Source: Streptomyces aureocirculatus
Lineage (GTDB): Bacteria > Actinomycetota > Actinomycetes > Streptomycetales > Streptomycetaceae
Assembly: GCF_000720475.1 (NCBI RefSeq)
Contig: NZ_JOAP01000071.1
Span: 1-25,252, forward strand
Length of the DNA: 25,252 nt
Direction of reading: 5' to 3'
Part shown: positions 7,406 through 14,639 of the stretch, in pieces
How the letters are laid out: the number at the start of each line of letters is the position of its first letter
How positions within the stretch are numbered: position 1 is the stretch's first letter
Notes under the pieces: generated by a model
Seen by the model: only the letters and a program-made list of their open reading frames with translations
What the model was told of the DNA's origin: nothing
The model's database searches: none
Program-made: the position numbers and the translations under genes

Positions 7406-8068
7406 TCAGTGGATGATGCCCGTGCGCAGGGCCACCGCGACCATTCCCGCGCGGTCGCCGGTGCCGAGCTTGCGGGCGATGCGGGCGAGGTGACTCTTTA
7501 CGGTCAATGCGGACAGGCCCATCGAGACACCGATGGCCTTGTTGGACTGCCCCTCGGCCACCAGGCGGAGCACTTCCACCTCGCGGCCCGACAGCTCGCG
7601 GTAGCCGCCCGGGTGGCTCGGGGTACCCGGCGGACGCCGGTGCATACGGGCGGCTGCGGAGCCGATGGGGGCGGCGCCGGGGCGGGTGGGGAGCCCCACA
7701 TTGGTACGGGTGCCGGTGACTACATAGCCCTTGACGCCGCCCGCGAGGGCGTTGCGCACGGCGCCGATGTCATCGGCGGCGGAGAGCGCGAGTCCGTTGG
7801 GCCAGCCCGCGGCACGGGTCTCGGACAGGAGGGTCAGGCCGGAGCCGTCGGGCAGATGGACGTCGGCGACGCAGATGTCGCGGGGGTTGCCGATGCGGGG
7901 ACGAGCCTCCGCGATGGACGAGGCCTCGATGACGTCACGTACACCGAGGGCCCACAGGTGGCGGGTCACGGTGGAGCGGACGCGGGGGTCGGCCACGACG
8001 ACCATGGCGGTCGGCTTGTTCGGGCGGTAGGCGACCAGGCTTGCGGGCTGCTCGAGAAGAACGGACAC
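7406..8068 (-). CDS. whiI: WhiI, atypical response regulator of sporulation
   Basis: The 220-residue protein has a receiver domain (about 20-130) and a NarL/LuxR-type helix-turn-helix at 160-220 (YRELSGREVEVLRLVAEGQ, then LSALTVKSHLARIARKLG). I recognise it as WhiI, which in S. coelicolor is needed for late aerial development and spore septation and represses its own gene. The phosphorylation pocket is incomplete. Asp27 in VVVADP is the only acid where normal regulators have two, Asp69 in VADVHLPDG is present, and the usual switch Lys is absent (GYVVTGT). No histidine kinase gene is adjacent. GTG at 8068 has AGGAGG four bases upstream. A sigma-WhiG-like promoter lies at 8147-8174. The neighbouring rnd, fadA, DUF3000 and hemE genes support orthology. 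Confidence 0.94.
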   Translation of the reverse strand: MSVLLEQPASLVAYRPNKPTAMVVVADPRVRSTVTRHLWALGVRDVIEASSIAEARPRIGNPRDICVADVHLPDGSGLTLLSETRAAGWPNGLALSAADDIGAVRNALAGGVKGYVVTGTRTNVGLPTRPGAAPIGSAAARMHRRPPGTPSHPGGYRELSGREVEVLRLVAEGQSNKAIGVSMGLSALTVKSHLARIARKLGTGDRAGMVAVALRTGIIH

Positions 8069-8146
8069 CAGGCCTCCTGGGGTGGCGGAACGGAACCGGC
8101 GCGGGGATGAAGCCGGGACGAACCGTGCTTTTCAAGGTCACAAACC

Positions 8147-8174
8147 TCTTCGGCACCAAAGCCACCCGCCTTTA
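8147..8174 (-). promoter_or_regulatory. Sigma-WhiG-type promoter of whiI
   Basis: On the minus strand TAAA (8174-8171), 16 bases, then GCCGAAGA (8154-8147) closely match the flagellar/WhiG pattern TAAA-N15/16-GCCGATAA. In S. coelicolor whiI is known to be transcribed by sigma-WhiG. The predicted leader is about 70 bases. Confidence 0.75.
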
Positions 8175-8222
8175 GGGGATGATCACGATTTGGTGAGTAA
8201 CAATTCGGACGAGTCGGACACG

Positions 8223-8232
8223 TGATCGATCA
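8223..8232. promoter_or_regulatory. Palindrome upstream of the whiI promoter
   Basis: TGATCGATCA is a perfect 10-base palindrome about 50 bases upstream of the WhiG -35. A second ATGATCACGAT lies at 8179-8189. It could be a regulator site such as for WhiI autoregulation, but short palindromes also occur by chance. Confidence 0.3.
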
Positions 8233-8292
8233 TCCGACGATCAAAACCTCTCACCAGGCGTATCGCCCCGCTCCCGGCGCGCCGGTCGTGCG

Positions 8293-8309
8293 CCCGCGTC
8301 AATCGCGGG
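8293..8309 (-). terminator. Probable terminator of the DUF3000 gene
   Basis: CCCGCG (8293-8298) pairs with CGCGGG (8304-8309) around a 5-base loop, about 50 bases beyond the stop of the DUF3000 gene. Confidence 0.4.
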
Positions 8310-8325
8310 GGTCAGCGTCGCGCCG

Positions 8326-8374
8326 CCCTCACGTGGGCCGCGGGCTGCTCCGCACCCTCACGTGGGCCGCGGGC
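8326..8374. repeat. 20 bp direct repeat duplicating a gene end
   Basis: CCCTCACGTGGGCCGCGGGC occurs at 8326-8345 and 8355-8374. The second copy encodes the last residues and the TGA of the DUF3000 gene (GPRPT-stop on the minus strand). The first is an extra copy just downstream. Confidence 0.8.
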
Positions 8375-9014
8375 CGCGCCGCTGCGGCAGCGACACCACG
8401 GAGCCGTCGGCCGCCGCGACCGGTGGCAGCCCCGCGATCTGGCACAGCAGATCGCACCACGCCACCAGGTGCGCCCCCGTGTCCGGCACCCCGCCGACCG
8501 ACTCGCGCGGCGTCCACGACGCGCGGATCTCGATCTGCGAGGCGGGCGGGCGCTCTGCGAGACCGCCGAAGTAGTGCGAGCCCGCCCTCGTCACCGTGCC
8601 GCTGGGCTCCCCGCACGCCAGGCCCCTGGCCCCCAGCGCCCCGGTCAGCCAGGACCAGCACACCTCCGGAAGCAACGGGTCCGCCGCCATCTCCGGCTCC
8701 AGCTCCGCCCGTACCAGGGTCACCAGGCGGAACGTCCCCTTCCAGGCGTCGTGCCCGGCTGGATCGTGCAGCAGCACGAGCCGGCCGTCCGCCAGATCCT
8801 CGTCGCCCTCGACGACTGCCGCCTCCAGCGCGTACGCGTACGGGGCGAGGCGTTTGGGGGGCGGTGTCGGATCGATCTCGATCTGTGGCCGCAGCCGTGC
8901 GCCGCGCAGTGCGTCGACCGCAGCGCGAAACGGGGGCGGACCGGTGTCCGCCACCCCCTGTGCGCCGTCCATCTCGTCGGCGCCGTCCGACCGTTGTTCT
9001 TGAGCCGCAGCCAT
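8358..9014 (-). CDS. DUF3000 family protein
   Basis: The 218-residue protein matches what I know of the DUF3000 family, an uncharacterised family largely restricted to actinobacteria. Features are a conserved N-terminal helix (PPPFRAAVDALRGARLRPQIEIDP), the segment APYAYALEAAV, and a C-terminal part with GSHYFGGLAERPPASQIEIRASW and AHLVAWCDLLCQIAGLPP. There is no signal peptide, membrane helix or catalytic motif, so it is probably cytoplasmic and I assign no function. ATG at 9014 is chosen because upstream in-frame sequence is low-complexity repeat. No clear ribosome site precedes it (CTTCCCCGC), so the internal ATG at MDGAQG could be the real start. Two overlapping hairpins lie just upstream at 9036-9072. 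The gene is divergent from hemE. Confidence 0.85.
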   Translation of the reverse strand: MAAAQEQRSDGADEMDGAQGVADTGPPPFRAAVDALRGARLRPQIEIDPTPPPKRLAPYAYALEAAVVEGDEDLADGRLVLLHDPAGHDAWKGTFRLVTLVRAELEPEMAADPLLPEVCWSWLTGALGARGLACGEPSGTVTRAGSHYFGGLAERPPASQIEIRASWTPRESVGGVPDTGAHLVAWCDLLCQIAGLPPVAAADGSVVSLPQRRGPRPT

Positions 9015-9035
9015 GCGGGGAAGGTTAAGGGGAAC

Positions 9036-9072
9036 GGCGCCTCCGTGCAGGGAGGCGCCCCTTTCGGGGCGC
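9036..9072 (-). promoter_or_regulatory. Two mutually exclusive hairpins in the DUF3000 leader
   Basis: Hairpin A pairs 9055-9061 with 9066-9072 (GCGCCCC/GGGGCGC); its loop reads GAAA on the minus strand. Hairpin B pairs 9036-9044 with 9051-9059 (GGCGCCTCC/GGAGGCGCC). They share bases 9055-9059 and cannot both form. In minus-strand RNA, A is made first and B ends 22 bases before the ATG. This resembles an attenuator, but no ligand or leader peptide is evident, and it may instead be an inherited intergenic repeat. Confidence 0.5.
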
Positions 9073-9142
9073 GCTTCGCTCTTCCCTTGACCCTGTGGGG
9101 GTGGGTGTTTCTTTCTGGGGGGCGTGGGGGGGGGCGGTTGTC

Positions 9143-9550
9143 GCGCTGCGCGCTCGTCCTCAAGCGCCGGACGGGCTTTTGGTGCGCTGCGCGTTCGTCC
9201 TTGGGCGTGTGGTGGGTTTTGTCGCGCTGCGCGCTCGTCCTCAAACGCCGGACGGGCTGATACTGCGCTGCCGGTTCGTTTTCGGGTGTCGGGCGGGCTG
9301 GTGCTGTGCTGCGGGTTCGTTTTCGGGTGTCGGGCGGGCTGGTGCTGCGCTGCGCGCTCGTCCTCAAACGCCGGACGGGCTGGTATTGCGCTGTCGGTTC
9401 GTTCTCGGGTGCCGGACGGGCTGGTGCTGTGCTGCGGGTTCGTTTTTGGGTGGCGGGCGGCTGGTGCTGCGTTGCGGGTTCGTTTTTGGGTGGCGGGTGG
9501 GCTGGTATTGCGCTGCGTGGGTTTTGGTGGTCCCGGCGTCTTGGGGGGGC
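9143..9550. repeat. Ten-unit 41 bp tandem array upstream of hemE
   Basis: Units starting with GCGCTGC or a variant lie at 9143, 9184, 9224, 9265, 9306, 9347, 9388, 9429, 9469 and 9510, a 40-41 base period. Two types mix. Type A contains CGTCCTCAAACGCCGGACGG (units 1, 3, 6), a sequence I recall as common in Streptomyces intergenic DNA. Type B contains GTTCGTTTTCGGGTG or a related version. All end in a GGGCTGG-like motif. Type A can fold as CGTCC/GGACG around a 9-base loop. There are no conserved repeats alternating with unique spacers, so it is not a CRISPR array. It ends about 23 bases before the hemE GTG, so it lies in or over the hemE control region. Confidence 0.88.
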
Positions 9551-9572
9551 GGGGGCGTGCGAGACTTTGGGG

Positions 9573-10640
9573 GTGAGTGTCAATGACGAGGCCGTCGGCC
9601 AGCAGACCGCAGCGACGTACGACTCCGCCTTCCTGAAGGCGTGCAGGCGCGAGCCCGTGCCGCACACGCCGGTCTGGTTCATGCGGCAGGCAGGGCGCTC
9701 ACTGCCCGAGTACCGCAAGGTCCGTGCGGGCACCGCCATGCTGGAGTCCTGCATGATGCCGGAGCTCGTCACGGAGATCACGCTGCAGCCGGTGCGCCGC
9801 CACGGCGTGGACGCAGCGATCTACTTCAGCGACATCGTCGTACCGCTCAAGGCCATCGGCATCGACCTCGACATCAAGCCGGGCGTCGGGCCCGTCGTGG
9901 AGCAGCCGATCCGCTCCCGCGCGGACCTCGCGCAACTGCGGGACCTGACGCCGGAAGACGTCCCGTACGTCACCGAGGCCATCGGCATGCTCACCCGTGA
10001 GCTGGGCGAGACACCGCTCATCGGATTCGCGGGCGCCCCCTTCACCCTCGCGAGCTACCTCGTCGAGGGCGGTCCGAGCCGTAACCACGAGCACACCAAG
10101 GCCATGATGTACGGCGACCCGCAGTTGTGGGCCGACCTCGTGGACCGGCTCGCGGAGATCACCGGCGCCTTCCTGAAGGTGCAGATCGAGGCCGGCGCCG
10201 GCGCCGTGCAGCTCTTCGACTCCTGGGTCGGCGCGCTCGCGCCCGCCGACTACCGCCGCTCCGTGATGCCCGCGTCCCGCAAGGTCTTCGACGCCGTCTC
10301 CGGGTACGGGGTGCCGCGCATCCACTTCGGCGTCGGCACCGGTGAACTGCTCGGGCTCCTCGGTGAGGCCGGGGCCGACGTGGTCGGCGTGGACTGGCGG
10401 GTGCCCCTCGACGAGGCCGCCCGGCGGGTCGGGCCCGGCAAGGCGCTCCAGGGCAACATCGACCCGGCCGTCCTCTTCGCCTCGCGCGAGGCCGTCGAGG
10501 CCAAGGCCGACGACGTGCTCACCGCGGCCGCGGGCCTCGACGGGCACATCTTCAACCTCGGCCACGGCGTGCTGCCCACCACCGACCCGGACGCGCTGAC
10601 CCGCCTCGTGGAGTACGTCCACACGCGTACCGCTTCCTGA
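9573..10640 (+). CDS. hemE: Uroporphyrinogen decarboxylase
   Basis: The 355-residue enzyme removes four carboxyl groups from uroporphyrinogen III to give coproporphyrinogen III in the cytoplasm. Visible signatures are [16 protein letters not shown] (32-47) with Arg38 and Arg42, Asp87 in IYFSDIV, the second family signature [17 protein letters not shown] (151-167) with Tyr162, and His331 in [13 protein letters not shown]. The length is typical. The start is GTG at 9573: upstream sequence in the same frame is tandem repeat, and [19 protein letters not shown] is where the family begins. The ribosome site is weak (GACTTTGGGG). The next pathway enzymes, hemG/hemY and hemQ, lie 4 kb away on the same strand. 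A hairpin at 10643-10668 probably ends its transcript. Confidence 0.95.
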   Translation: MSVNDEAVGQQTAATYDSAFLKACRREPVPHTPVWFMRQAGRSLPEYRKVRAGTAMLESCMMPELVTEITLQPVRRHGVDAAIYFSDIVVPLKAIGIDLDIKPGVGPVVEQPIRSRADLAQLRDLTPEDVPYVTEAIGMLTRELGETPLIGFAGAPFTLASYLVEGGPSRNHEHTKAMMYGDPQLWADLVDRLAEITGAFLKVQIEAGAGAVQLFDSWVGALAPADYRRSVMPASRKVFDAVSGYGVPRIHFGVGTGELLGLLGEAGADVVGVDWRVPLDEAARRVGPGKALQGNIDPAVLFASREAVEAKADDVLTAAAGLDGHIFNLGHGVLPTTDPDALTRLVEYVHTRTAS

Positions 10641-10642
10641 CC

Positions 10643-10668
10643 CGGCGGGGGGCACGCCGACCCCGCCG
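10643..10668. terminator. Terminator between hemE and the convergent SDR gene
   Basis: CGGCGGGG (10643-10650) pairs with CCCCGCCG (10661-10668) around a 10-base loop, directly after the hemE stop and 14 bases from the end of the convergent gene. Confidence 0.65.
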
Positions 10669-10681
10669 CGCCCGGACGCAC

Positions 10682-11581
10682 CTACAGCGGCACGAGCACC
10701 GCCGCTTCCCACAGCTCCGTCAGCGACTCCGCCAACGTGTGCTCGGGGTGCCAGCGCAGTTCGCGGGCCGCCGCGGTGATGTCCGCGCACTGCCAGGGGA
10801 CCGCCGCCGAGCGGCCGGAGCCGGGGGACTCCTCCAGGCGGCCGCGGAAGCCCGCCGTGCGGACCAGGCCGTGAGCCAGGTCGCGCACCGGGATCGCCCG
10901 GCCGCTGCCGACGTTGAGCACCGGAGGGAGCGGGCCCGGAGCCGTCACGGCCAGGGCCACCGCGCGGGCCACGTCGCGGACGTCGACGAAGTCGCGCTGG
11001 ACCGACAGGTCACCGACGCGGATCGTGCCGTGCGGGGAGTGCCCGGTGGCGTGCCGCAGTTCGGCGGCGAGCCTGCCCGGCAGGCCCGCGGTGGGCGCGC
11101 CCGCGCCGACCGGGTTCGTCACCCGCAGGACGACCGCGTCGAGACCCGACGCCGTGACGGCGAGGGTCCCCGCGAGCTTGGTCGCACCGTACGGGGCCGG
11201 TGGGCGGGCCGGGGCGTCCTCCGGCGTCCGCTCCCCGACGGGGCACGGCCCGTACTCGGCGGCGGAGCCGAGGTGGACCAGGCGCGCGCCGGGCGCGGCT
11301 GCCCGCATCGCCGCGCACAGGGCGGCCGGGCCGCGGGCGTTGATCTCCGCGAGGGTCAGGACGCTGCCGCCGACCACCCCCGCGCAGTTGACGACCGCGT
11401 CCGGCGCGAGCCCCGCGAGGGCGTCCACGAGGCTGCTCTGCGGGTCGGTGGCGAGGTCGCACCGCATGTCGGAGCCCGGGGCACGGCCGCCGGTGAGCAA
11501 CTGTGTGCCCGGCAGGGCGCGCAGTCGCTCGGCGATGTGCCCGCCCAGGTATCCGGTAGAGCCCAGGACGAGTATCCGCAC
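10682..11581 (-). CDS. NAD(P)-dependent sugar epimerase/dehydratase-like SDR
   Basis: The 299-residue protein is an extended short-chain dehydrogenase/reductase. The N-terminus RILVLGSTGYLGGHIAERL holds the GxxGxxG nucleotide-binding loop (about residues 7-13). The catalytic triad is visible as Ser106 in HLGSAAEYG and Tyr131/Lys135 in PYGATKLAG, and DFVDVRDVARAVALA plus LNVGSGRAIPV are typical of NDP-sugar epimerases and dehydratases. The substrate is probably a nucleotide sugar but cannot be named. GTG at 11581 is chosen because the Rossmann strand starts immediately after it; a frame extends to 11680 but adds only unconserved residues. GAGGGAG lies 12 bases upstream, a long spacing. No glycosyltransferase is nearby. 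It is convergent with hemE. Confidence 0.85.
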   Translation of the reverse strand: MRILVLGSTGYLGGHIAERLRALPGTQLLTGGRAPGSDMRCDLATDPQSSLVDALAGLAPDAVVNCAGVVGGSVLTLAEINARGPAALCAAMRAAAPGARLVHLGSAAEYGPCPVGERTPEDAPARPPAPYGATKLAGTLAVTASGLDAVVLRVTNPVGAGAPTAGLPGRLAAELRHATGHSPHGTIRVGDLSVQRDFVDVRDVARAVALAVTAPGPLPPVLNVGSGRAIPVRDLAHGLVRTAGFRGRLEESPGSGRSAAVPWQCADITAAARELRWHPEHTLAESLTELWEAAVLVPL

Positions 11582-11675
11582 GGTTTCGTCACGCTCCCTC
11601 GCTCGGCCCGACGGGCCTGGGACCGCGGCGGTGTCGCCAACGCTCGGCCCGTCCCCCCAGCAACCCGCGCCACCT

Positions 11676-11720
11676 GTCACAGTGTGTGCGCGCCGCTCTG
11701 ACGCGTCACATAGTGCGCGC
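11676..11720. promoter_or_regulatory. Direct repeat and palindrome upstream of the SDR gene
   Basis: GTCACAGTGTGTGCGCGC (11676-11693) is partly repeated as GTCACATAGTGCGCGC (11705-11720), 29 bases apart. Between them TGACGCGTCA (11699-11708) is a perfect 10-base palindrome. A regulator site about 100 bases before the SDR start is possible. Confidence 0.35.
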
Positions 11721-11798
11721 AGATTGTGAGTCCTGTGCTGATTCTGTGAAAAGTGGCGAAAAAGAGTCGGGAACTTTCTCCAGCATCCCGCGGCACAG

Positions 11799-11825
11799 GC
11801 CCCTGCCCGGAGCCCGGGCAGGGGC
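11799..11825 (-). terminator. Terminator of the flavoprotein gene
   Basis: GCCCCTGCCCGG (11799-11810) pairs perfectly with 11814-11825 around the 3-base loop AGC, 12 bases past the stop of the minus-strand gene ending at 11837. Confidence 0.8.
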
Positions 11826-11836
11826 TCGAAGGGCCC

Positions 11837-13225
11837 CTACGCGCCGGAACCCGCCCGTACCGCCGTCACCGCCTTGCGCGCGGCCACCAGGACCGGGTCC
11901 CACACCGGCGAGAACGGCGGCGCGTAGCCCAGGTCGAGTGCGGTCATCTGCTCCACCGTCATCCGGGCGGTGAGCGCGACGGCCGCCACGTCGACCCGCT
12001 TGCCCGCACCCTCGCGGCCCACGATCTGGGTGCCGAGGAGGCGGCCCGTGCGCCGCTCGGCGAGCATCTTCACCGTCATCGAGCCCGCTCCGGGGAAGTA
12101 ACCGGCGCGGCTCGTCGACTCGATGGTCACCGCCTCGTACCGCAGCCCCGCCGAGCGCGCGTCCTTCTCCCGCAGGCCCGTGCGGGCGATCTCCAGGTCG
12201 CACACCTTGCTCACGGCCGTGCCGACGACGCCGGGGAACGTCGCGTAACCGCCGCCCACGTTCGAGCCGATGACCTGTCCGTGCTTGTTGGCGTGCGTGC
12301 CGAGCGCGATGTGCCGCTCGCGGCCCCACACCAGGTCGAGGACCTCCACGCAGTCGCCGCCCGCCCAGATCGCCCCGTCCGCGAGGGGCCCGCGCACCCG
12401 CATCGAGAGGTCCGTGAGCAGCCCGCCGTGGTCCCCGAGCGGCAGCCCCGCCGCGCGGGCGAGGTCCGTCTCGGGGCGCACGCCCATGCCGAGCACCACC
12501 ACGTCCGCCGGGAACTCGTCGTCCCCGGTGACCACCGCGCGCGCCCGGCCGTCGTCCCCGGTACGGATCGCCGTGACCTCGGTGTCGTTCACCATCGTGA
12601 TGCCCATGCGGGTCATCGCCTCGTGCACCAGGCGGCCCATGTCAGGGTCGAGGGTGGCCATCGGCTCCTCGGCGCGGTTGACGACCGTCACCTCGTATCC
12701 GCGCCGCAGCAGGGCCTCCGCCATCTCCACGCCGATGTAACCGGCGCCGACCACCACCGCCCTGCGGCCCTCCGTGTCACCGAGCGTGTCCAGGAGCGCC
12801 TGGCCGTCGTCGAGGGTCTGCACGCCGTGCACGCCCGGAGCGTCGATGCCGGGCAGGTTCGGCCGCAGCGGCCGGGCGCCGGTGGCGATCACGAGCTTGT
12901 CGTACGAAGTCCACTCCTCGGCGCCCGACGCGAGGTCCCGCGCGCGCACCCGGCGCTCCCGCGGGTCGATCTCCAGGACCTCGGTGCGCATCCGCAGGTC
13001 GATGTCGCGCTTGCGGTGCTCCTGCGGCGTCCGCGCGACCAGCGCGTCCCGCTCGGCCACGTCACCGGCCACCCAGTAGGGGATGCCGCAGGCCGAGAAC
13101 GAGGTGAAGTTCCCCCGCTCGAAGGCCACGATCTCCAGCTCCCGCGGGTCCTTGAGCCTGCGCGCCTGGGACGCGGCCGACATCCCGGCCGCGTCCCCTC
13201 CGATGATCACCAGTCGTTCACTCAT
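11837..13225 (-). CDS. FAD-dependent pyridine nucleotide-disulfide oxidoreductase, CoA-disulfide-reductase-like
   Basis: The 462-residue protein has the architecture of the CoA-disulfide reductase/NADH oxidase group. An FAD-binding Rossmann motif opens it (RLVIIGGDAAGMSAASQ). The single redox cysteine is Cys46 in FTSFSACGIPYWV. A central NAD(P)H-binding motif reads AVVVGAGYIGVEMAEAL. An FAD-contact strand reads GAIWAGGDCVEV, and the C-terminal dimerisation domain runs to the end (LGYAPPFSPVWDPVLVAAR). The expected reaction is NAD(P)H-driven reduction of a low-molecular disulfide or oxygen. Since actinomycetes use mycothiol and CoA, the substrate cannot be fixed from sequence. ATG at 13225 is directly followed by the first strand but has no strong ribosome site. 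It shares orientation with the upstream lipoprotein gene, but a strong hairpin separates them. Confidence 0.9.
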   Translation of the reverse strand: MSERLVIIGGDAAGMSAASQARRLKDPRELEIVAFERGNFTSFSACGIPYWVAGDVAERDALVARTPQEHRKRDIDLRMRTEVLEIDPRERRVRARDLASGAEEWTSYDKLVIATGARPLRPNLPGIDAPGVHGVQTLDDGQALLDTLGDTEGRRAVVVGAGYIGVEMAEALLRRGYEVTVVNRAEEPMATLDPDMGRLVHEAMTRMGITMVNDTEVTAIRTGDDGRARAVVTGDDEFPADVVVLGMGVRPETDLARAAGLPLGDHGGLLTDLSMRVRGPLADGAIWAGGDCVEVLDLVWGRERHIALGTHANKHGQVIGSNVGGGYATFPGVVGTAVSKVCDLEIARTGLREKDARSAGLRYEAVTIESTSRAGYFPGAGSMTVKMLAERRTGRLLGTQIVGREGAGKRVDVAAVALTARMTVEQMTALDLGYAPPFSPVWDPVLVAARKAVTAVRAGSGA

Positions 13226-13252
13226 GCGCCCACGCTACGGGGCACCTCGCGC

Positions 13253-13292
13253 GGGCTCCCGGTGCCGCCCCCCAGCCCGGCACCGGGAGCCC
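13253..13292 (-). terminator. Terminator of the DUF4349 gene
   Basis: GGGCTCCCGGTGCCG (13253-13267) pairs perfectly over 15 bases with 13278-13292 around a 10-base loop, 20 bases after the DUF4349 stop. The stem closely resembles a stretch inside that gene's own 3' coding repeats (13364-13380). Confidence 0.85.
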
Positions 13293-13311
13293 TTCCCTGC
13301 CCCTGACGCCC

Positions 13312-14484
13312 TCACGTACCGCCAGGCGCGCCCGGGGTACCGGCGATTCCGGGGCTGCGCGGGGCTCCCGGTGCCGGGCCGGGGCTGCGCGGGGCTCCCG
13401 GTCCGCCGGGCCCGCCGGGAGTCCCGGCCGCGGACCCCGGGGACCCCGTCGACCCCGCGGGCCCCCGCCGCGCGAGTCGGGGCCGCGCCACCCGCAGCCA
13501 CAGCAGCCCGAGCAGCGCCGCGACCGCCGCGAACGGCAGGGCCGCCGCCACGGCGACCGCCACCCACCCCAGCACCGTGACGAACGCGCCCCACCCGCCG
13601 GACAGCGCGTCGGTGAAGGACGTGCCGCCGTCTCCGCCGCCCGCCGCGGACGACGGTGGCGTCTCGGTGAGCGTGAGCGTGATCGTCGCCATCGTGGTGC
13701 GGTCCTTCAGCGAGGCCTGCTGGGCGAGCAGGGACTCCAGGTCCGACTGACGGCTGCTCAGCTCGCCCTCCAGGGAGACGATGTCAGCGATCTTCGTGGC
13801 CCTGTCCATCAGCGCCCGCACCCGCGCCACGCTCGCCCGCTGCGTCTTGATCCGGCTCTCGACGTCCACGACCTGCTCGGTGACGTCCACCGCCTTCGCG
13901 GAGCGGCTGACGAGGCGGCCCGTGCCCGCGAGTTCGGAGAGCACCTGGCCGTAGCGGTCCCGCGGGACCCGCAGGACGACGCGCGAGCGGTCGCCGCCGT
14001 GCCGGTCGCGGTCCGTGGACTCGTCGCCGACCAGGCCGCCCGCGCCCTCGGCCGCCGTGCGCGCCCGGTCCAGGGCGCGCGGCACGTCCTTGACGCGCAC
14101 CGTCAGGGACGCGGTGCGGAGGATGTGGCTGTCCGCGGGCCGCGCCACCCCGCCGGGCCCGCGCGACCTGCCGCCCTCCCGGCCCTTGGCGGCACCGGCC
14201 TCCCCGGTGCGGCCACGATCCCGGTCCGCCTGCCCGCCGCCGAGCCCGGCTGCTTCCTTCCCGGCTGCTTCCTTCCCGGCTGCTTCCTTCCCGGCTGCTT
14301 CCTTCCCGGCGTCCTGGCGCGCCGCCGCGCCCTTGTCGCTCCCGGCACCGGCGGAGTCGCCGTCGCCCGCGCCACCGCACCCGGCGAGCGCCGGCGCGAG
14401 CAGCAGGGCGGCGGGCGCGGTGGCCCACCGGCGCCGCGGCCCGCCGGACCGCCTCGACGTACCGGGCGCCCTTGTCGTGTGCAT
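13312..14484 (-). CDS. DUF4349 lipoprotein with one transmembrane segment
   Basis: The 390-residue protein starts with a basic N-terminus and a hydrophobic stretch ending in the lipobox LAGC (Cys36), so it should be exported and lipid-anchored. A low-complexity linker holds four GKEAA units. The DUF4349 core follows from about residue 118 (HILRTASLTVRVKDVPRALDRA), with a long predicted coiled coil around VVDVESRIKTQRASVARVRAL and LEGELSSRQSDLESLLAQQ. A transmembrane helix (GWVAVAVAAALPFAAVAALLG) precedes a Pro/Gly/Ser-rich cytoplasmic-type tail with two GAPRSPG repeats. The function of the family is unknown. ATG at 14484 is preferred over a frame opening at 14541 because it gives a proper signal peptide and has GGGGG upstream. 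It is divergent from hemG with 155 bases between. Confidence 0.85.
   Translation of the reverse strand: MHTTRAPGTSRRSGGPRRRWATAPAALLLAPALAGCGGAGDGDSAGAGSDKGAAARQDAGKEAAGKEAAGKEAAGKEAAGLGGGQADRDRGRTGEAGAAKGREGGRSRGPGGVARPADSHILRTASLTVRVKDVPRALDRARTAAEGAGGLVGDESTDRDRHGGDRSRVVLRVPRDRYGQVLSELAGTGRLVSRSAKAVDVTEQVVDVESRIKTQRASVARVRALMDRATKIADIVSLEGELSSRQSDLESLLAQQASLKDRTTMATITLTLTETPPSSAAGGGDGGTSFTDALSGGWGAFVTVLGWVAVAVAAALPFAAVAALLGLLWLRVARPRLARRGPAGSTGSPGSAAGTPGGPGGPGAPRSPGPAPGAPRSPGIAGTPGAPGGT
14248..14307. repeat. Four 15 bp repeats in the DUF4349 linker
   Basis: GGCTGCTTCCTTCCC is repeated four times without change (14248, 14263, 14278, 14293) and encodes four GKEAA units on the minus strand. 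It stays in frame, so copy number can change without breaking the gene. Confidence 0.92.
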
Positions 14485-14639
14485 CGGCGTACCCCCGAGG
14501 GTCGTGGTGAATGTGCTCCTACGACGCCGGGGCACCCCCACGCGTTCGACCCCCTCGGTCCCGAACCGGTCCCGGCGGGGTCACGGAGCGGACTCGCCCG
14601 GGTGCCGGAGAGACCGGGGGTGTTTGAGAGAGTGGGGGC
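14485..14639. other. Divergent control region DUF4349 / hemG
   Basis: These 155 bases must contain promoters in both directions. GACCCC (14548-14553) and GGGGTC (14577-14582) form a 6-base inverted repeat. I see no promoter hexamers I would trust. Confidence 0.4.

Noticed and set aside
9143..9550. CRISPR array
   Set aside because: The whole 41-base unit is repeated with point changes, with no unique spacers and no cas genes in the window.
9095..9586. Cys-rich plus-strand open frame (163 residues) across the 41 bp array as a RiPP-like peptide
   Set aside because: The Cys/Gly/Arg content follows from the DNA repeat. Unit length changes of 40 versus 41 bases shift the frame, and there is no ribosome site.
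11753..13306. 517-residue plus-strand open frame
   Set aside because: It is the antisense image of the flavoprotein gene, His/Arg-rich with no family features.
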